A stretch of DNA of 64,000 bases from Spongospora subterranea f. sp. subterranea (GCA_049724395.1 JAUGWO010000189.1:20539-84538), one strand, 5' to 3'; counted from the stretch's first letter, positions 21,640-33,430 are shown. The notes: generated by a model not told the origin, from the sequence alone. Translations and numbers: made by a program.

Positions 21640-23450
21640 ATGAAGGAGTACCATTTTCGGTATATCAGTTGCAGTCAACTTCCCACGATATCGATATCAT
21701 TGCCCTCTTCGGCAAAATACTTTGAAGTTTAAAAGAATCTTAAACACTGACTCTCAAGTGGGTTTGGCTCAGGAATACACTGGGATTTTTTTTCAGAAAA
21801 CTCTCACAGGAACAATCGGCAAAATCAAACATTCCTTGACGATTGCACGAGTTTTTTGGAAGAGATTTTCCCTCAAATTTGTCATGTGATCAAATTCTTT
21901 TTAGGCAAGTATTGCGCCAGGCGTCGTCGATACCTTGCGGCTGCATATAAGCGAACAGGAGAACTTTAGGGTCGCATCATTGATATTCCAGCGTTGTTAG
22001 ACAGGACTGCCTCAGTGTACTTGATTCTCGCCGTCGAACAAATCCTGTTCAATTTAAACAAAGTCTGGATTTCTATTTGACTGTCAACGGGTTTTCTGGT
22101 GTCTCGTTGAAAACCTATTCGGAAATGCATAACCGAACTGAAGTTCAAAAAGCAGATACGGAAAAAAGGTGTGTATTACGATGGGCATGATCGTGAAGAT
22201 GTCCAGCTGTTGAACTCCTATCGAGCCACGTCGTACTGTCTACATTGACGATAAAATGGATGTTGCTATTCCGCCTGAGGATAGTAATGCTGTCCCCATA
22301 CGCGTCATATCACGATCAGAGCATATTCTACACGAATGATATTAGTGATACATAATATGGTCGAGATGACGATCAAGAATTGCCTAAGAAAGGGGTCGGT
22401 CGCTGTCTCCATGTTTCTGACTTCATGTTTGAATCATGTGGATTTTTAAACACGGAAAATGTTTTCACAGCAGATCAAGTTTTAAAGCTGTGCAAGAGTG
22501 GGTTGCTGCCCCAAAATCATCGAAGTCGTTTGATAATATGCCCAGGCGACAATGCAGACCCCTGGTGAGATTGTGACCAGTTGCTTGAACAATGTAAACA
22601 CACAATGGACTTTTTTGAGATCGCATATTCTGGAGAGATAATGTGTGCCATATTCGATTGCTTCAGCAATCATAAAGCATTTTTGCACATGACGCTCTCG
22701 TAGTGTCTCGCATGAACATGAATCCCGAAGGCAAACAGCCCTTTGATGCGCTATACTTTCTTCATTCCCGTTCACCAGGTTACCCGTTCACCAGGTTCGA
22801 AATATTTTGTCGTCGAAATGTGGCCATAACTAATTATCTACTGAAAACATTTAGCGAAATCAGATTGACCCAACTCCTGTTCCACGATCAATGGTCTTCC
22901 TGAACGACCGATCATCCCCATTTTGCGGGACAAGCAAAGGAATGTTGCGAGTTGTACAAGAACGAGGGCTTCTCCCACAGCATGGCAAATGCATTGGTAT
23001 TTGTAAAGACTACAAAACTAACAAACTTAAGAATCCAGAAATTCGTACATGCTGTTTAAGCAGAATTTTGGAGTTGGAAGCAGATTTTTCATCCGAAAGA
23101 TCCGCTCTTGAACAATATTTCGTAGGACGTGGACAGCTATGAACATTCCTGCCAAAAATCCATTGTGAGTTGAACTCAATAGAGATGGCATGGGGAAGGG
23201 CAAAGTTGTTTTGTCGCCAACAATGCGATTACTCGTTTCCCATCTTACGGAAAGGGTGCCACAGATACTGGTTGAAATTGCATTAACGCAGCCAGTACAA
23301 TGTGAGTTTGCATGTGTCCATCCTTCAGCGATCCGTCCTGATATCTGCAACTTTTGGAGGCGAATCACGTCAAAGCGACTTGATGGGGGGAAGATCGCGA
23401 AAATGTGGCAGTTTACTGTACAGCACTTTCAACCAGAAGTCGGTTTCTGA
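21640..23450 (+). mobile_element. DDE transposon relic, YDGHDREDV family
   Basis: In order across shifting frames: KKGVYYDGHDREDVQ (about 22165), KKGVGRCLHVSDFMFESCG (22385), a DDE-like segment reading CAIFDCFSNHKAF (22650), MNMNPEGKQPFDALYF (22715), VVQERGLLPQHGKCIGICKD (22945), ILELEADFSSERSALEQYF (23060), and VELNSIEMAWGRAK (23175). The last carries the catalytic Glu of the HCELNxIExxWGxxK motif. This is a recognised fungal/oomycete DDE superfamily endonuclease arrangement of the Tc1/mariner clan. The N-terminal third is hard to read and many frameshifts are present, so it is inactive. Confidence 0.65.
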
Positions 23451-24770
23451 TTGCCGAGCTTCGATCCGCAAGGTCAGCCTTTTCAAGGCAGTATCTGGGT
23501 CCATGGGTTGTGCAGAGACACATGAGGCCCTCTACTTGGAGTTTCGCCGCTTGAAGCCTTCGATGTCAGATTCTCTGCGTCCGTCTTGCAGCTTCTTGCC
23601 AACAAGGTCATAATGCAGATTTAGACAGAGTACAATTTTCGGGTACATCGACCCTAAAGCCCATCATCGAAAAAATCACTCCTCGCTGGATACAACTATT
23701 GATGGTATAATTGGGTCACCCGTGACTGTTTAAACACGCGGATTGCACTGAAAGTTTCGAACCAGGAGCGGAGCGACGTCGTTGATCGTTGCCAGACGGG
23801 GAAGCTGTTGGTCAATCCGCAGGAGCCTGATCACATCCATCGATCGAGTGCTTATCACTTGGGGATGCTTCATCGCGAATTCCAGAGCGGACTATACGAT
23901 GAGAATAGAATGCGAAACATGGATGAGACACATTTCATCGTGAATTGCGGTCGGTGAACGCACTGGCTCGGTTTATCGGGGACGGATATTGTTGCAATAA
24001 GACAACGGGAAGACACTGGGAATGCAGGGAGACACCCAGGGGAAATACACCGATGTTGTTTCGGGTGGAGAATCAATGACGATGATGGTGACTATCAGGG
24101 GTGGTCCCCAGGCCCTTATCGTGGCACCGATGATGATCTTCATGAATTTGAACAGGAAGTACCCGATAAATGGCTTCCCTGTTTCCATACCAGGTGCCAC
24201 ATATCGTACCGGTCCTAAAACCTGGAATGATGAGACCTAATTTTCCAGCCGGGAGTGTGAACCGCAGATGATATTGGTACAGGTTAAGGAGAGTCGCGCC
24301 TACCCGCTCGATCTCCGCCGACCAGAAAGTCATTTATGGGTTGATAATTTCGGAGAACACAATGCCTCTCAAGAGCTTGACGGTGCTCTAGCTGAAGCCA
24401 ACCAACACGACCATCCACTATTTCCCGCCTGCGCGACTGATTTAGTTCAGCCGTCGATTCATTGTGATTTCATAAATCAAGGACGAATGGACCCGTCGCT
24501 GATCCAAGGCGAAGAGTGGTCGAACAACGTCAGAGCTGACGGGAGCTGGTCGGGTAAGATTGAGAACCTATGCAAAGCATATTCTCTCCTGCTTGCCACC
24601 GACTGCATCCGCATTGTGAACTCCATGGGCGGCAGCAACGGATTAACTTCCGTTCGGAATGCAATGATCCGATGTGGTCTAGGTCTAGACGTGATTGGCT
24701 TCTGGTACGTTGAACAGCTAACGGCTGAGCTTAAGAAAATGATCGAAAAACACTTTATAATCATTTGATG
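23450..24770 (+). mobile_element. pogo-like DDE transposon relic 2
   Basis: Frames in order read LEFRRLKPSMSDSLRPSCSF (about 23535), RCQTGKLLVNPQEPDHIHRS (23790), RNMDETHFIVNCG (23910, first DDE Asp), then MQGDTQGKYTDVVSGGESMT (24022), MMIFMNLNRKYPINGFPV, YRTGPKTWNDE, HLWVDNFGEHNASQEL (24330, second Asp) and a C-terminal block with SGKIENL and AMIRCGLGLDVIGFW. This is the pogo-type transposase layout abundant in oomycetes and present in some fungi. Several frameshifts interrupt it; the longest surviving frame is 24268-24768. The 5' end directly abuts the other DDE relic. Confidence 0.75.
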
Positions 24771-25009
24771 GCGAGCTGTTTGCATTGTCCGGCGTCGCAC
24801 CCGCGGCCATGAAGCCGTAATACTTCTCTACACGTCCCTATTCAATACAACAACAATCTGTACGAGGTTAGTGTGGTACACACTATTCATGTCACCCTAC
24901 AATTAACCTCAATGACTTGTGCACATCTCCATTATCCACTCAATTTGTCTCCAAAGTTCTCTCCACATTGTACCCCTATCAAAACGTAATCTCACCGATG
25001 AAAACTTGT

Positions 25010-26080
25010 GACGATGGTGCGATATGAGGAAATTAATCCTGGAATTGCATGTCTCCAATCAATTAACCGCATTGTTCCGGTTAAAAAACTCAACAACGCC
25101 ACGGTTGGAATGGAAGACGACAAAACAAGGGTTAATCGTGATCATGTGTTTTCACTGTTTCTCCTTTCAAATGGCCAGATACATGCGAAGAGGATTTTGC
25201 ATTTCAGCTTCCTGGTTAGGCTCTTGTTTATAAAACTGCTCCAAAGAGAAGGATTTGATCATGAGTTCACAAGCAGAAACATGTCCAGTGCACTAGAATC
25301 TATTTGCTGGGTGAAAGGGACATCACAATTTCACATATTGATGTGTTCATTGAATTTGGATTGATCGCAACCATGTCTTGTGTCGGAGTGCGAATATATT
25401 CGTACGATATATTGATTTTGAATTGTAGGCCAAGCGAATTTGTGTTCATCGCCATACGGTTTTGACATTAATCGGGCAGATTGTCATCGATTTCAAAAAA
25501 ATTCTAGTTGTTGCTGATGTAATCTTAAGTCGCGGCGACGTCACTTTTTCATACGACAATGGAAACCGGAATTATTGTTGTGATGCGTGTTTATTCCAGT
25601 GTATTTGGCTCATTATAATCGGAATATGGTGAAAAATTTATCTGATGGCGATAATCAATAGATTAGATTATTTATAATGTCAGGTTGCGAATCTGATCGT
25701 GCCTTGACTTGTCTGGCTGGCTAACGGCGGATCTCGTCCAGGAATCCCTCAAAGAGCGCTCAAAATGTCAGATGATATCCCGACAGGTCCAGGTACCCCA
25801 ACCAATGAAAACGAACACATATAATGGGATGATCGTAAAATCGGCAATCCCAATCGGAAGGTCTCAGGGAATGGCTTCAGAATCTGAGATCTCATCGAAC
25901 TGTGTCTCACACAAATGAAATCACCACTCAGTCGAGTCGGTTAGAGATGCCAATCGGGTTGAAACCCGCCAACCCGAGCTGTGCAAAAGTCCTATCTGAT
26001 TGAACCCGGTTAAAATTCGGGTTGAACCCAAGTTGAATAGAAAACAAGTCAGAAATCATTGAAGCTTAATCACCTCAATC
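25010..26080 (+). repeat. Family C dispersed repeat, long copy
   Basis: The sequence matches 33650-34420 in order: LLFIKLLQREGF (25215) against LLIELLQRKGF (33690), then a block around ACAATGGAAACC (25560), then ACACATATAATGGGATGATC (25816), then GGTTGAAACCCGCCAACCC (25957). Part also occurs at 3390-3480. The last 120 bp is rich in the motif GGGTTGAA/GGTTGAACC repeated about five times. No domain is recognised. Confidence 0.6.
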
Positions 26081-26279
26081 TTTCGCGATTTGACATCACA
26101 GACTTTCAACTATCCCAATCTCCAAATAGGTATTTGTCATCAAATTTTAAGAAGAATATTGAGAAATAGCACACAAAATGAACATTTTACAGAAACAAGC
26201 ACTCTGCTCAGGACCCGGGCAACTCGGGTCGGTAAGACCTTCATTCTGGTCAACCCGTTGGCGTCTCTACGAGTCTTCG

Positions 26280-28680
26280 GCGATGACTACCTCATCCGTC
26301 GGTTCACCAGTGAGGTTGTTTTGTTCCAAGAAAATGGCACAGCATGGCGCTATGTTCCGCATCTGTATGGCGCCTGGCAACTGTCAGGGGCACCGAGTCC
26401 GTTAGCAGCGAACAAACTGGTGCAGTACGACTAAACATCGGCCCGTCCCATGTTGCTTTCGACCAACCTGCTTCGGATAACCAGGATGTTCAAGCTCGTG
26501 ACCGTTCTCGGATGTGTCGCGAGTCAACAACGTTAAAATCGAGACAAAAACCACTGATTTATTACACCTTACAAAAGGCGGAAAGGCGCGACACACGAAG
26601 AAGGTCAACGAATGTACTGAATGTCTTGTTTGGTGCATGCCTCATATAGATTCCATCTTATCATATCTTCGTCAATGAAAAGCTCTCTAAGATGCTGATC
26701 GCCTCCAAAGGATACTGGCAGTTTCCATTACATCCAGAATTTTGAGAGGTTTGTTCTTTCATGACGCATGAGGCCGTCTACACATCGCGTCGTATTATCC
26801 AAGGCCTGGGATGCAAGAAGTGCTGGCCGATCAGCTCTACACATGCGCCCTTCTATGGGTTGAGGATGTTTTTGGTTATGCCACAAGCATTCACAACTGG
26901 TTTGAAGTTTTGGTCCTCATCGTAGACAATGCACTCACATGGCATCAAACTGAACCCAAACCGTTGCCCTCTCTTCTTGACAGAGGTCAAATGGTGCGGC
27001 CGAATGATATCTGAAAAGGGTGTCTCGTTCGATCCCAATTTCCGTTCGTCACTGAAAAAATTACCGTCACCGATCACTGCTGGCGATCTGCAACGATTAC
27101 TTTTGTGGACTTAACCGGATGCGATCAGCATTCCCAAGGTTCTCTGAACTAGTGGACCCACTTCAACAGCTGCTGTTGACGTGGTCCCGCTTCATTAACA
27201 GTTTTTAGAATTCGCAGCTGAAGAAGGTCATACTGATAAATGTGGGTTGGAACCAATCTCATGACAAGTATTTCACCCAAATCAAATCCACCAGGCAGTA
27301 CTTGGTGACTATGGCCCACATCAACTATCAAAAGCTTCAAGGAAATTCTCCTGACACAGATCCCAACCGAGGATCTGGGAAACTCTGTGGAACGACAACG
27401 CCATGAACTGCTAGCATGCCTTAGCGACAGTTTTGAAGGTAGTCAAACGAACTGGGCGATTATAGAAAAAAAGGCATATCCCATAGTTAAAAGTGTCATC
27501 GTTTTGAAGCCCTGTCTGATTGGGAACCAGTTTTGTCTAGCAACAGATCACAGAAACCTTATTACATTCGTATTTGATCCCAAAAGTCGGAGTCTTCCTG
27601 CTAGTCGAACCAGCAATTACGCTCGATGTGGTCATTGAACACATTGATGGAACCGCCAATGTTTGGGCCGACATTCTGACTCGATGGGAGCCCCCGTTTC
27701 GGAAACTGTTGTGGCCCATATTTACCGATGACATCATCATTTTTGAAGAAAAACTGATAACAACTTTCGAGGGCTGCCATATCACCAAAAATACCATATG
27801 GCCAACTTTCGATTCAATCACGGCCGATCAATCATCATATTTGCAGACAGAACCTACTGATTTACAGTCCGATGGGCGTCATATCCAGAATCAAGTACTT
27901 ACGAACCCATTTGACAAGGGAACATGGAAGGCATCAACCGGTCAGGGTTGGGTTGCATAATTTTGAATGCAACTTCAGATCATGGTCGTGGCCCACAAGG
28001 GAATATCCGGTCATCTTGTATCGGACTCCTTGATCAAGCTCATTCGCAAATGGTTCTGGTGGCCGAACATGAACAGTACGATAACCGAGTTTGTTTCCAA
28101 ATGTTTACACTGCCTACGGGTCAACGTGTCTGTGGCTATGCAATTGATGCAAATCAACCTAATCGTATTCTGCATCATGATAAACTATTCATTTCTAAAG
28201 TCAAAGAAGGCGTTGCTCACTCATTTCAATATATCTTGGTGATCAGTACGATTTCTCCGCCTTCCTGGAACCAATCCCGTGTGAATCTGCTGATCATCAC
28301 ACAATGACAACTGAATCCACTGGTTCAAACGGTTTGGAGTTGTTAATCAACATGTTCACACTTCAACAACCGTGTGATTAACGAGCTCTGCAGTCGTCTA
28401 CACATAGCACGACACTTCACGACGGCCTACACCCCATGGGCAAACGGAACGGTGGAAATCGTGAACCGGCATATACTTGAGTCGTTGAAGAAACTACTCT
28501 CAGAATGTAGTCTCGATTTCGACGACCATTGGCCTTTCATTCTCCCCATCGTTGATATGGCGTTGAACCAACGTGTACGGCCACGATTCGGTCATTCCCT
28601 TTCACAATCATGACAGGCCTCGATCCCACTACACTATTGTCCACGATATCTGTACCCGCCTTGGATTCAGTAAGTGATAT
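26280..28680 (+). mobile_element. Ty3/gypsy pol relic (fossil)
   Basis: In order on the plus strand: reverse-transcriptase pieces (FMTHEAVYTSRRIIQGL near 26757, GRMISEKGVSFDPNF near 27000), RNase H (CLATDHRNLITF near 27537), the integrase zinc region (HKGISGHLVSDSLIKL near 27995) and integrase core end (YTPWANGTVEIVNRHILES near 28430), then a post-integrase segment to about 28680. No LTRs are identified. It is broken at many places and probably old. Confidence 0.75.
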
Positions 28681-28950
28681 TTCATTAACTCCTGATCGTA
28701 TTCAATTATTTATGGCTAAACTCCCATCATCGATTAACGTCATCCATCAAATAATCGCTGGCCGTTTATTTAAACAACTTGTTAGCGAAGCGATGCGCCG
28801 GCGATCAATACAGACGGGTCAGCCGGCACTAGTTGGTTGGTAAGCAAGCGGCTTCCTGCTTGGTTGGTGTGCAAGCGGCGGAATGCAGCCGATAGGCGGT
28901 CTAGACCTTAACTCTAGATCTAATAAATACTCACTTGACAATTGTGCCGT

Positions 28951-29169
28951 TCCCCAGACGGTTCCCAAGACGGACTTCAGACGGACTCCAGACGGTTCAC
29001 CAGACGGTTCCCCAGACGGTTCCCCAGACGGTTCCCCAGACGGTTCCCAAGACGGACTTCAGACGGACTCCAGACGGTTCACCAGACGGTTCCCCAGACG
29101 GTTCCCCAGACGGTTCCCCAGACGGTTCCCCAGACGGTTCCCCAGACGGTTCCCCAGACGGTTCCCCAG
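28951..29169. repeat. 12-bp minisatellite, about 18 units, with a higher-order repeat
   Basis: The unit GACGGTTCCCCA dominates. Variants (GACGGACTTCA, GACGGACTCCA, GACGGTTCACCA) occur in the same order twice, about 82 bp apart (28969 and 29051), so a multi-unit block was duplicated. The unit keeps three forward frames and one reverse frame open (PDGS, QTVP, RRFP, GEPS), which creates spurious ORFs. It ends just before the SANT-domain sequence. Confidence 0.95.
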
Positions 29170-29180
29170 CACAACAATGA

Positions 29181-29460
29181 CGCCATCGGAGAACCATCAC
29201 AGAAGCCGTATGGGATGCAGCCAAGGACCAGTTCCTAGTCGCGCAGCTGCAGGCTCAGGCGGATATGGGCAAGCGCGCCGACACAGGCTTCAAGAAAGAA
29301 GCCTGGTCGGCGGTAACTGTAGCATTTAACAAACAATTCAAATGCAGTCTACTTTCGGGGAAGATCAAGTCCCGTCTGGATGCTTTGAAGAAAGACTTCA
29401 AGGATTTTACATACTTGAAAAACAATTCAGGGTTCGGATGGGATGACCTCACGACCTGCG
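29181..29460 (+). pseudogene. Myb/SANT-like domain protein of PIF element 2, truncated
   Basis: Translation from 29181 reads EAVWDAAKDQFLVAQLQAQ, then KRADTGFKKEAWSAVTVAF, KSRLDALKKDFKDF and SGFGWDDLTTCV. This is the Myb/SANT-like (Myb_DNA-bind_3) pattern with its conserved Trp and GFGWD motif, the DNA-binding partner typical of PIF/Harbinger transposons in fungi and oomycetes. The frame is preceded by a TGA at 29178. After TTCV the sequence becomes the antisense of the transposase end, so the C-terminus is lost. The annotated ATG at 29265 lies inside the domain. Confidence 0.65.
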
Positions 29461-30216
29461 TCGCATATGGATGCTCAGGCGTGGCCATAAGCAGCGGAAA
29501 CCTCTTTTTTAAACATTAAATATACGCTCAATTGCGTTTCATTGCTGTGCGTGTCTGAGGCTGTACAATTCCTGGGGGTTTTGCGGACCTGGTTACCTAA
29601 AGACCATTCGCGAAGGTGATATCGTACACCGCGATATGGAGTTAGAACAGTGCTTTTGAGTGCATATCCGGCATCTCCCAGGTAGTATTTACCTGGCGGG
29701 ATCGCAAATCCTTTATGGAAATACGCATCTGCGAAGACACCACCGTCGGATGCCGATCCCTCCCACCCTGCAGAACGTATGTAAATCACATGTCGAACGG
29801 CATGCTGCCAGGACATTTTGACTATAGTAGCCTTTTCTATTGCGGAACGGCCTCGAAACGCCTCGAACAGGAGTGCACGGAATGTGAGTTCCATCAATGG
29901 CCCCGATACAATCTTGGAAATGAGGGTACATATTCGGATTTTCCCTAATCTCTGCGGGGCACTGGAGTGCTGCCAAGCGAACAACGTCAGGATAGATTGC
30001 GATCAACGCATTGACTGATTCGTTGAAACATTTTGTGATGGTCCACCCGCTTCGCTGAAACCTTTCTTGCGTTTGCCGGTTTGAGGCATTTTGTCCGACA
30101 ACATAAAGAAATATGGCAAACTTTTCTTCTATCGATACATGGCGACTCGGTCCCAAGACAGCTTTCTCCAGCATGATATGAATAATAGTCAAAAAGGTTT
30201 CTCGCTGCATCCTCAT
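29440..30216 (-). mobile_element. PIF/Harbinger element 2 transposase, decayed
   Basis: Minus-strand reading: HVSIEEKFAIFLYVVGQN, FQRSGWTITKCFNESV, then CIGAIDGTHIPCT (first catalytic Asp, about 29870), SASDGGVF (second Asp, about 29745), YYLGDAGYALKSTVLTPYRG (about 29660), and KKRFPLLMATPEHPYATQVV (about 29470) after the region of the catalytic Glu. This is the HARBI1-type nuclease order. There are frameshifts near 29770 and between 29500 and 29600. It runs convergently into the SANT gene and the two overlap at about 29455, so an internal deletion probably joined them. Confidence 0.75.
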
Positions 30217-30384
30217 CTGGTTTCGGAAACGACGTGGATTACCATGCAGCAGTTCGGTGACCCAAGCCTTGCCAGAGAGGGTGGAAGTATGACAGGGCTC
30301 CTTGATAACATGTTGCCCAGCCCAGTATTAGAGCAGGGTAAAAGATAAGGGGAAACGCATGATCATCAACCATGCCTACCTGGA

Positions 30385-30575
30385 GTCAAAATGGAGGTCA
30401 GAGCTCCATTTTCAAAATGCCATTTTGGGCGCGTTATGGCGTTTTATTATGGAGCGCCCATAATGTGCCAGACGCTTGACGGACATTTTGCAAAATGACA
30501 TAACGGCCTGTTATGGCGTTTTGGGCCTGTTATGGGGCTGTTATCACATAATACCGTGGTTGCCAGACGCACTCT
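30385..30575. repeat. Subterminal repeat block, possible PIF element end
   Basis: A short stretch is packed with direct and inverted copies of TTATGG, CATTTTG and GGCGTTTT (for example GCGTTATGGCGTTTT at 30430 and CTGTTATGGCGTTTT at 30507). It ends in TGGTTGCCAGACGCACTC, the type of GC-rich end sequence seen in PIF elements. No matching left end was found near 28.9 kb, so the assignment to element 2 is tentative. Confidence 0.4.
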
Positions 30576-30758
30576 TAATATATTGTACCACTAATTATGT
30601 GTCCACACTAAATACCGGAATCGGTGTAGTGGCTAGTGTGTCAACTCATGCAGGTTCGTGACATGTCGTGACCAGCGAGTCGGTGTCCGTACGCAGTTCT
30701 TCCTTGACCCAATGGGATATTTGGGGTCGTTCATCGATTCACTGTCGTATCGATTCCG

Positions 30759-31832
30759 ATGTTGAACTTGCTGTTAGTCGCTGCTGTCACGACCATTGCA
30801 TATTCCACAACAGAATTTTTATCAGACAATGCTGGTTCGCATATTGACAATGGACCCAAAACAGTCCGCGCTCCCTCTTCACCATTATCTGTGTTATCTC
30901 CCCCGTTCTATTTTAATCCCGCCTTCTCCCTCGCTCAAGTCTCTCATGACCAGGATTCCTCACAAACTAATCTACCTGTCCAATCGTCTCTCCCCAGTGC
31001 CGTTGAACCTCAACCAGCGTGTGCTTCTGGTCAATCCTCCTTTGACCCTGACCAATTACCTCATGATGACATTTTTCACGATTATGATGACTACTCACAG
31101 GTCGATGCTCCATTAAATATCGGCGATGGTTCTGATGTCATTGTACAAGGTGGATCTATCGCGAATGGGGATATGATTTCTATTTTCGACCAACAATTAG
31201 CCTTCCTCATACAGGAAATGCATATTTCCTATTGCTACTATATCGCCAAAATCTGTAATGGCTATCGCGACGTTACCCATTTTTCATTCAATTCTCACCT
31301 TCCCGATTTCCTAAAGCTTTATCAGGAAAGCATAAACGATTTTCGACAAGCCATTTTGTTGGCGGAGAATCAATTGTGTCATGAATTTTATTCTCTGGCT
31401 TTCAACTCGCTGCATGAAATTTGTGGGGATACTCCTCCTCAGTTTGACCTCAACTTTATCGCAGAAGCACTCAATTTGCGTTTTGGTCAAGAGAATATCA
31501 AGGTGATTCACACTGCATTTGGTCAACCCGCTGCTCACCACGTTCATCCTGAACTCACACCCACCGTTAAGTTCTCAAATGCATTTGTGTTTTGTCTGCG
31601 GTCGCTCCCCCTTATTCTCGAATGTTTCCGATTGAGCCTTTTAGTTGGCCAGCAACCGAGTCCCAACTCCCTCATGTCATCTGTTAAGGATCAAATAAAT
31701 CTATGTTTGATGAATTCATTCGCCAGGCTTTGGGTTCAGAGATCTGCTCTCAATGTCGAAATCCAACAATTCTTGCTCCAGCTCCGCGATGTTTTCATCG
31801 ATATCCAAACCGGTTGTCGACATCTGAAATAG
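30759..31832 (+). CDS. Secreted-family protein, intact, mosaic
   Basis: Single-exon frame of 357 residues. The start gives the signal peptide MLNLLLVAAVTTIAYS. Residues about 28-110 are almost identical in DNA to the 9055 and 19694 genes, including LPHDDIFH, but the signal-peptide region (30759-30845) and the helical domain from about residue 140 (LIQEMHISYCYYIAKICNG to FIDIQTG) are clearly diverged, with domain landmarks AENQLCHEFYSLAF, LRFGQEN and SFARLWVQR still alignable. This pattern implies recombination or gene conversion between family members. No catalytic motif is seen, and it looks functional. Confidence 0.8.
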   Translation: MLNLLLVAAVTTIAYSTTEFLSDNAGSHIDNGPKTVRAPSSPLSVLSPPFYFNPAFSLAQVSHDQDSSQTNLPVQSSLPSAVEPQPACASGQSSFDPDQLPHDDIFHDYDDYSQVDAPLNIGDGSDVIVQGGSIANGDMISIFDQQLAFLIQEMHISYCYYIAKICNGYRDVTHFSFNSHLPDFLKLYQESINDFRQAILLAENQLCHEFYSLAFNSLHEICGDTPPQFDLNFIAEALNLRFGQENIKVIHTAFGQPAAHHVHPELTPTVKFSNAFVFCLRSLPLILECFRLSLLVGQQPSPNSLMSSVKDQINLCLMNSFARLWVQRSALNVEIQQFLLQLRDVFIDIQTGCRHLK

Positions 31833-31859
31833 TGTCTTCCTGACTGTTTAAGCAATAAA

Positions 31860-32540
31860 CAACAGCTTTCGTATCAAAACAGATCTGTTCCACATTTTTT
31901 GCAATATATCTGTCTAGTCAATGGCAGGATGAGACCAGGATCAGAACAATAACCAGATCAATCATCTACTCCTTGACACTGCATCGTTCGCTCGTACAAG
32001 ACACGATAGAACGACATATTGCAATTACAGTGATCATCGCTGTATAAAATCAGTCCAGAAAACCCACTAACCGCTACCGTTCCCTTCTGAGCGACCTTTG
32101 TTTGTCGAATTCTCGAACATTGATATTGCGTTTTTTGATGCGTAATGACCGAGTATTTCATGGCGGAATGAATGGGAAGCTCGTTGGAAGGAGACGATCT
32201 GTGTAAGGAGTATTCAACCGATTGATGACAATAATCAGACTGGTTATGGGCGACAATGCTCTCAATCACCTTATCGCTTGATATCGATACCGTGATGGGC
32301 CATTGCCTGCAACACAACAAACAAATTTATTAGAACATTCGGTTCGGATTGTATTAGCGGAGGTTCATCATTGACCACTATAGTCCAATTCCACACTTGG
32401 ATGAACAAAATAAAGATGGAAAAGGTGAATGGCAGATCAATAACCGAACTGGTATGGACAGCATTGTTCTAGTTTACAATTCGGGGGGACAGCGATATCA
32501 AGAAACGATAATGTCGGACCCGTTTCCTAATCGATTCAAC
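31860..32540 (+). repeat. Cassette 3' tail after the 30759 gene
   Basis: It contains GTCAATGGCAGGATGAGACC (31917), ATCAGTCCAGAAAACCCACT (32050), GTGTAAGGAGTATTC (32204), TTGATGACAATAATCAGACT (32221) and ATGATGTCGG-like sequence to about 32520, matching the tails at 10.1, 20.7 and 46.2 kb. Confidence 0.75.
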
Positions 32541-33430
32541 CAGCATAACGGATGAATCCGATCCAAGACATCAACAGCGCCAACTTTATAACTGACGACC
32601 ACAACAACAAGTGACTTCCAGTCCTGATCGCCGCTCTATCCTTGGCCTTTCCGGTCGTCAACACCAAACTACAGCCACGAGATTTCATCAATGTTGGGAT
32701 TGACGCGAAAGATGTGAACAAGCCGATCAGACAGCCGAATCTGGTCAATGCCACAGAACGACATGTGTGTGAACTACCGGTAGTTTCGCTCATCATCGAT
32801 ACTTATGAGATACACTCATTCATGTGTTATTGACGGGTCCAGCTCTACCCGAAATACCCCAGCGACCTGCTCCATCATGACACAAGTGGAACCGCTTATG
32901 ACAATGAGAATGGTTCAAGTCCTTATTGGGGGATTATTGATACAAACTATCCCTTGTTTGGGCTAACCACCTTCTTAAATAGTTCCATCTGCCAAAACAA
33001 TAATTCTTCAGCCTTTTACCTCAATCGTGAATCAGACTCAACCCGAATCGTTGAATGGATCAGACATCGCTAAAATGGTGCGACCGGATCAAAAAGGGCA
33101 ACACACATCTATCATGCTGGCATGGTGCCCGCTATAGCACATTTAAAACAGGGTACCAGGCGATATGGAGTACTTGACTGCACTCAACTCGCTATGTGAT
33201 TCGATAAATGTCTCAATTCTGTCGACTTCAGATTCTCCAGCAAGGCGGCTGAGATAGCAAAGAGCTTTCTCAACAAACAAATCAGGCTCTACTGTATTAC
33301 GATGATCACCTGGGCAGTCGACTAGAACCATTGGGAAATGTTTTTGTTTCCAGACGCAATCACATCTTATTGGTCCGTTGGCCTGTGCCAGATCCCATCT
33401 CATGGTCTCACCAATGAGGTCTCTGAGCAA
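32541..33430 (+). repeat. Family P repeat, third copy, diverged
   Basis: It resembles the second half of the 6.8-8.6 kb copy: GACGCGAAAGATGTGAACAA (32702) against 7785, and CAACCCGAATCGTTGAATGG (33040) against 8095, then a GCACTCAACTCG block (33181) against 8278. In one frame it reads NVGIDAKDVNKPIRQPNLVN. No complete domain is visible; possibly a gypsy-derived relic. Confidence 0.5.

Noticed and set aside
28883-29329. 148-codon ORF through the 12-bp array
   Set aside because: It is a product of the repeat; the supported SANT domain is in a different frame starting after 29180.
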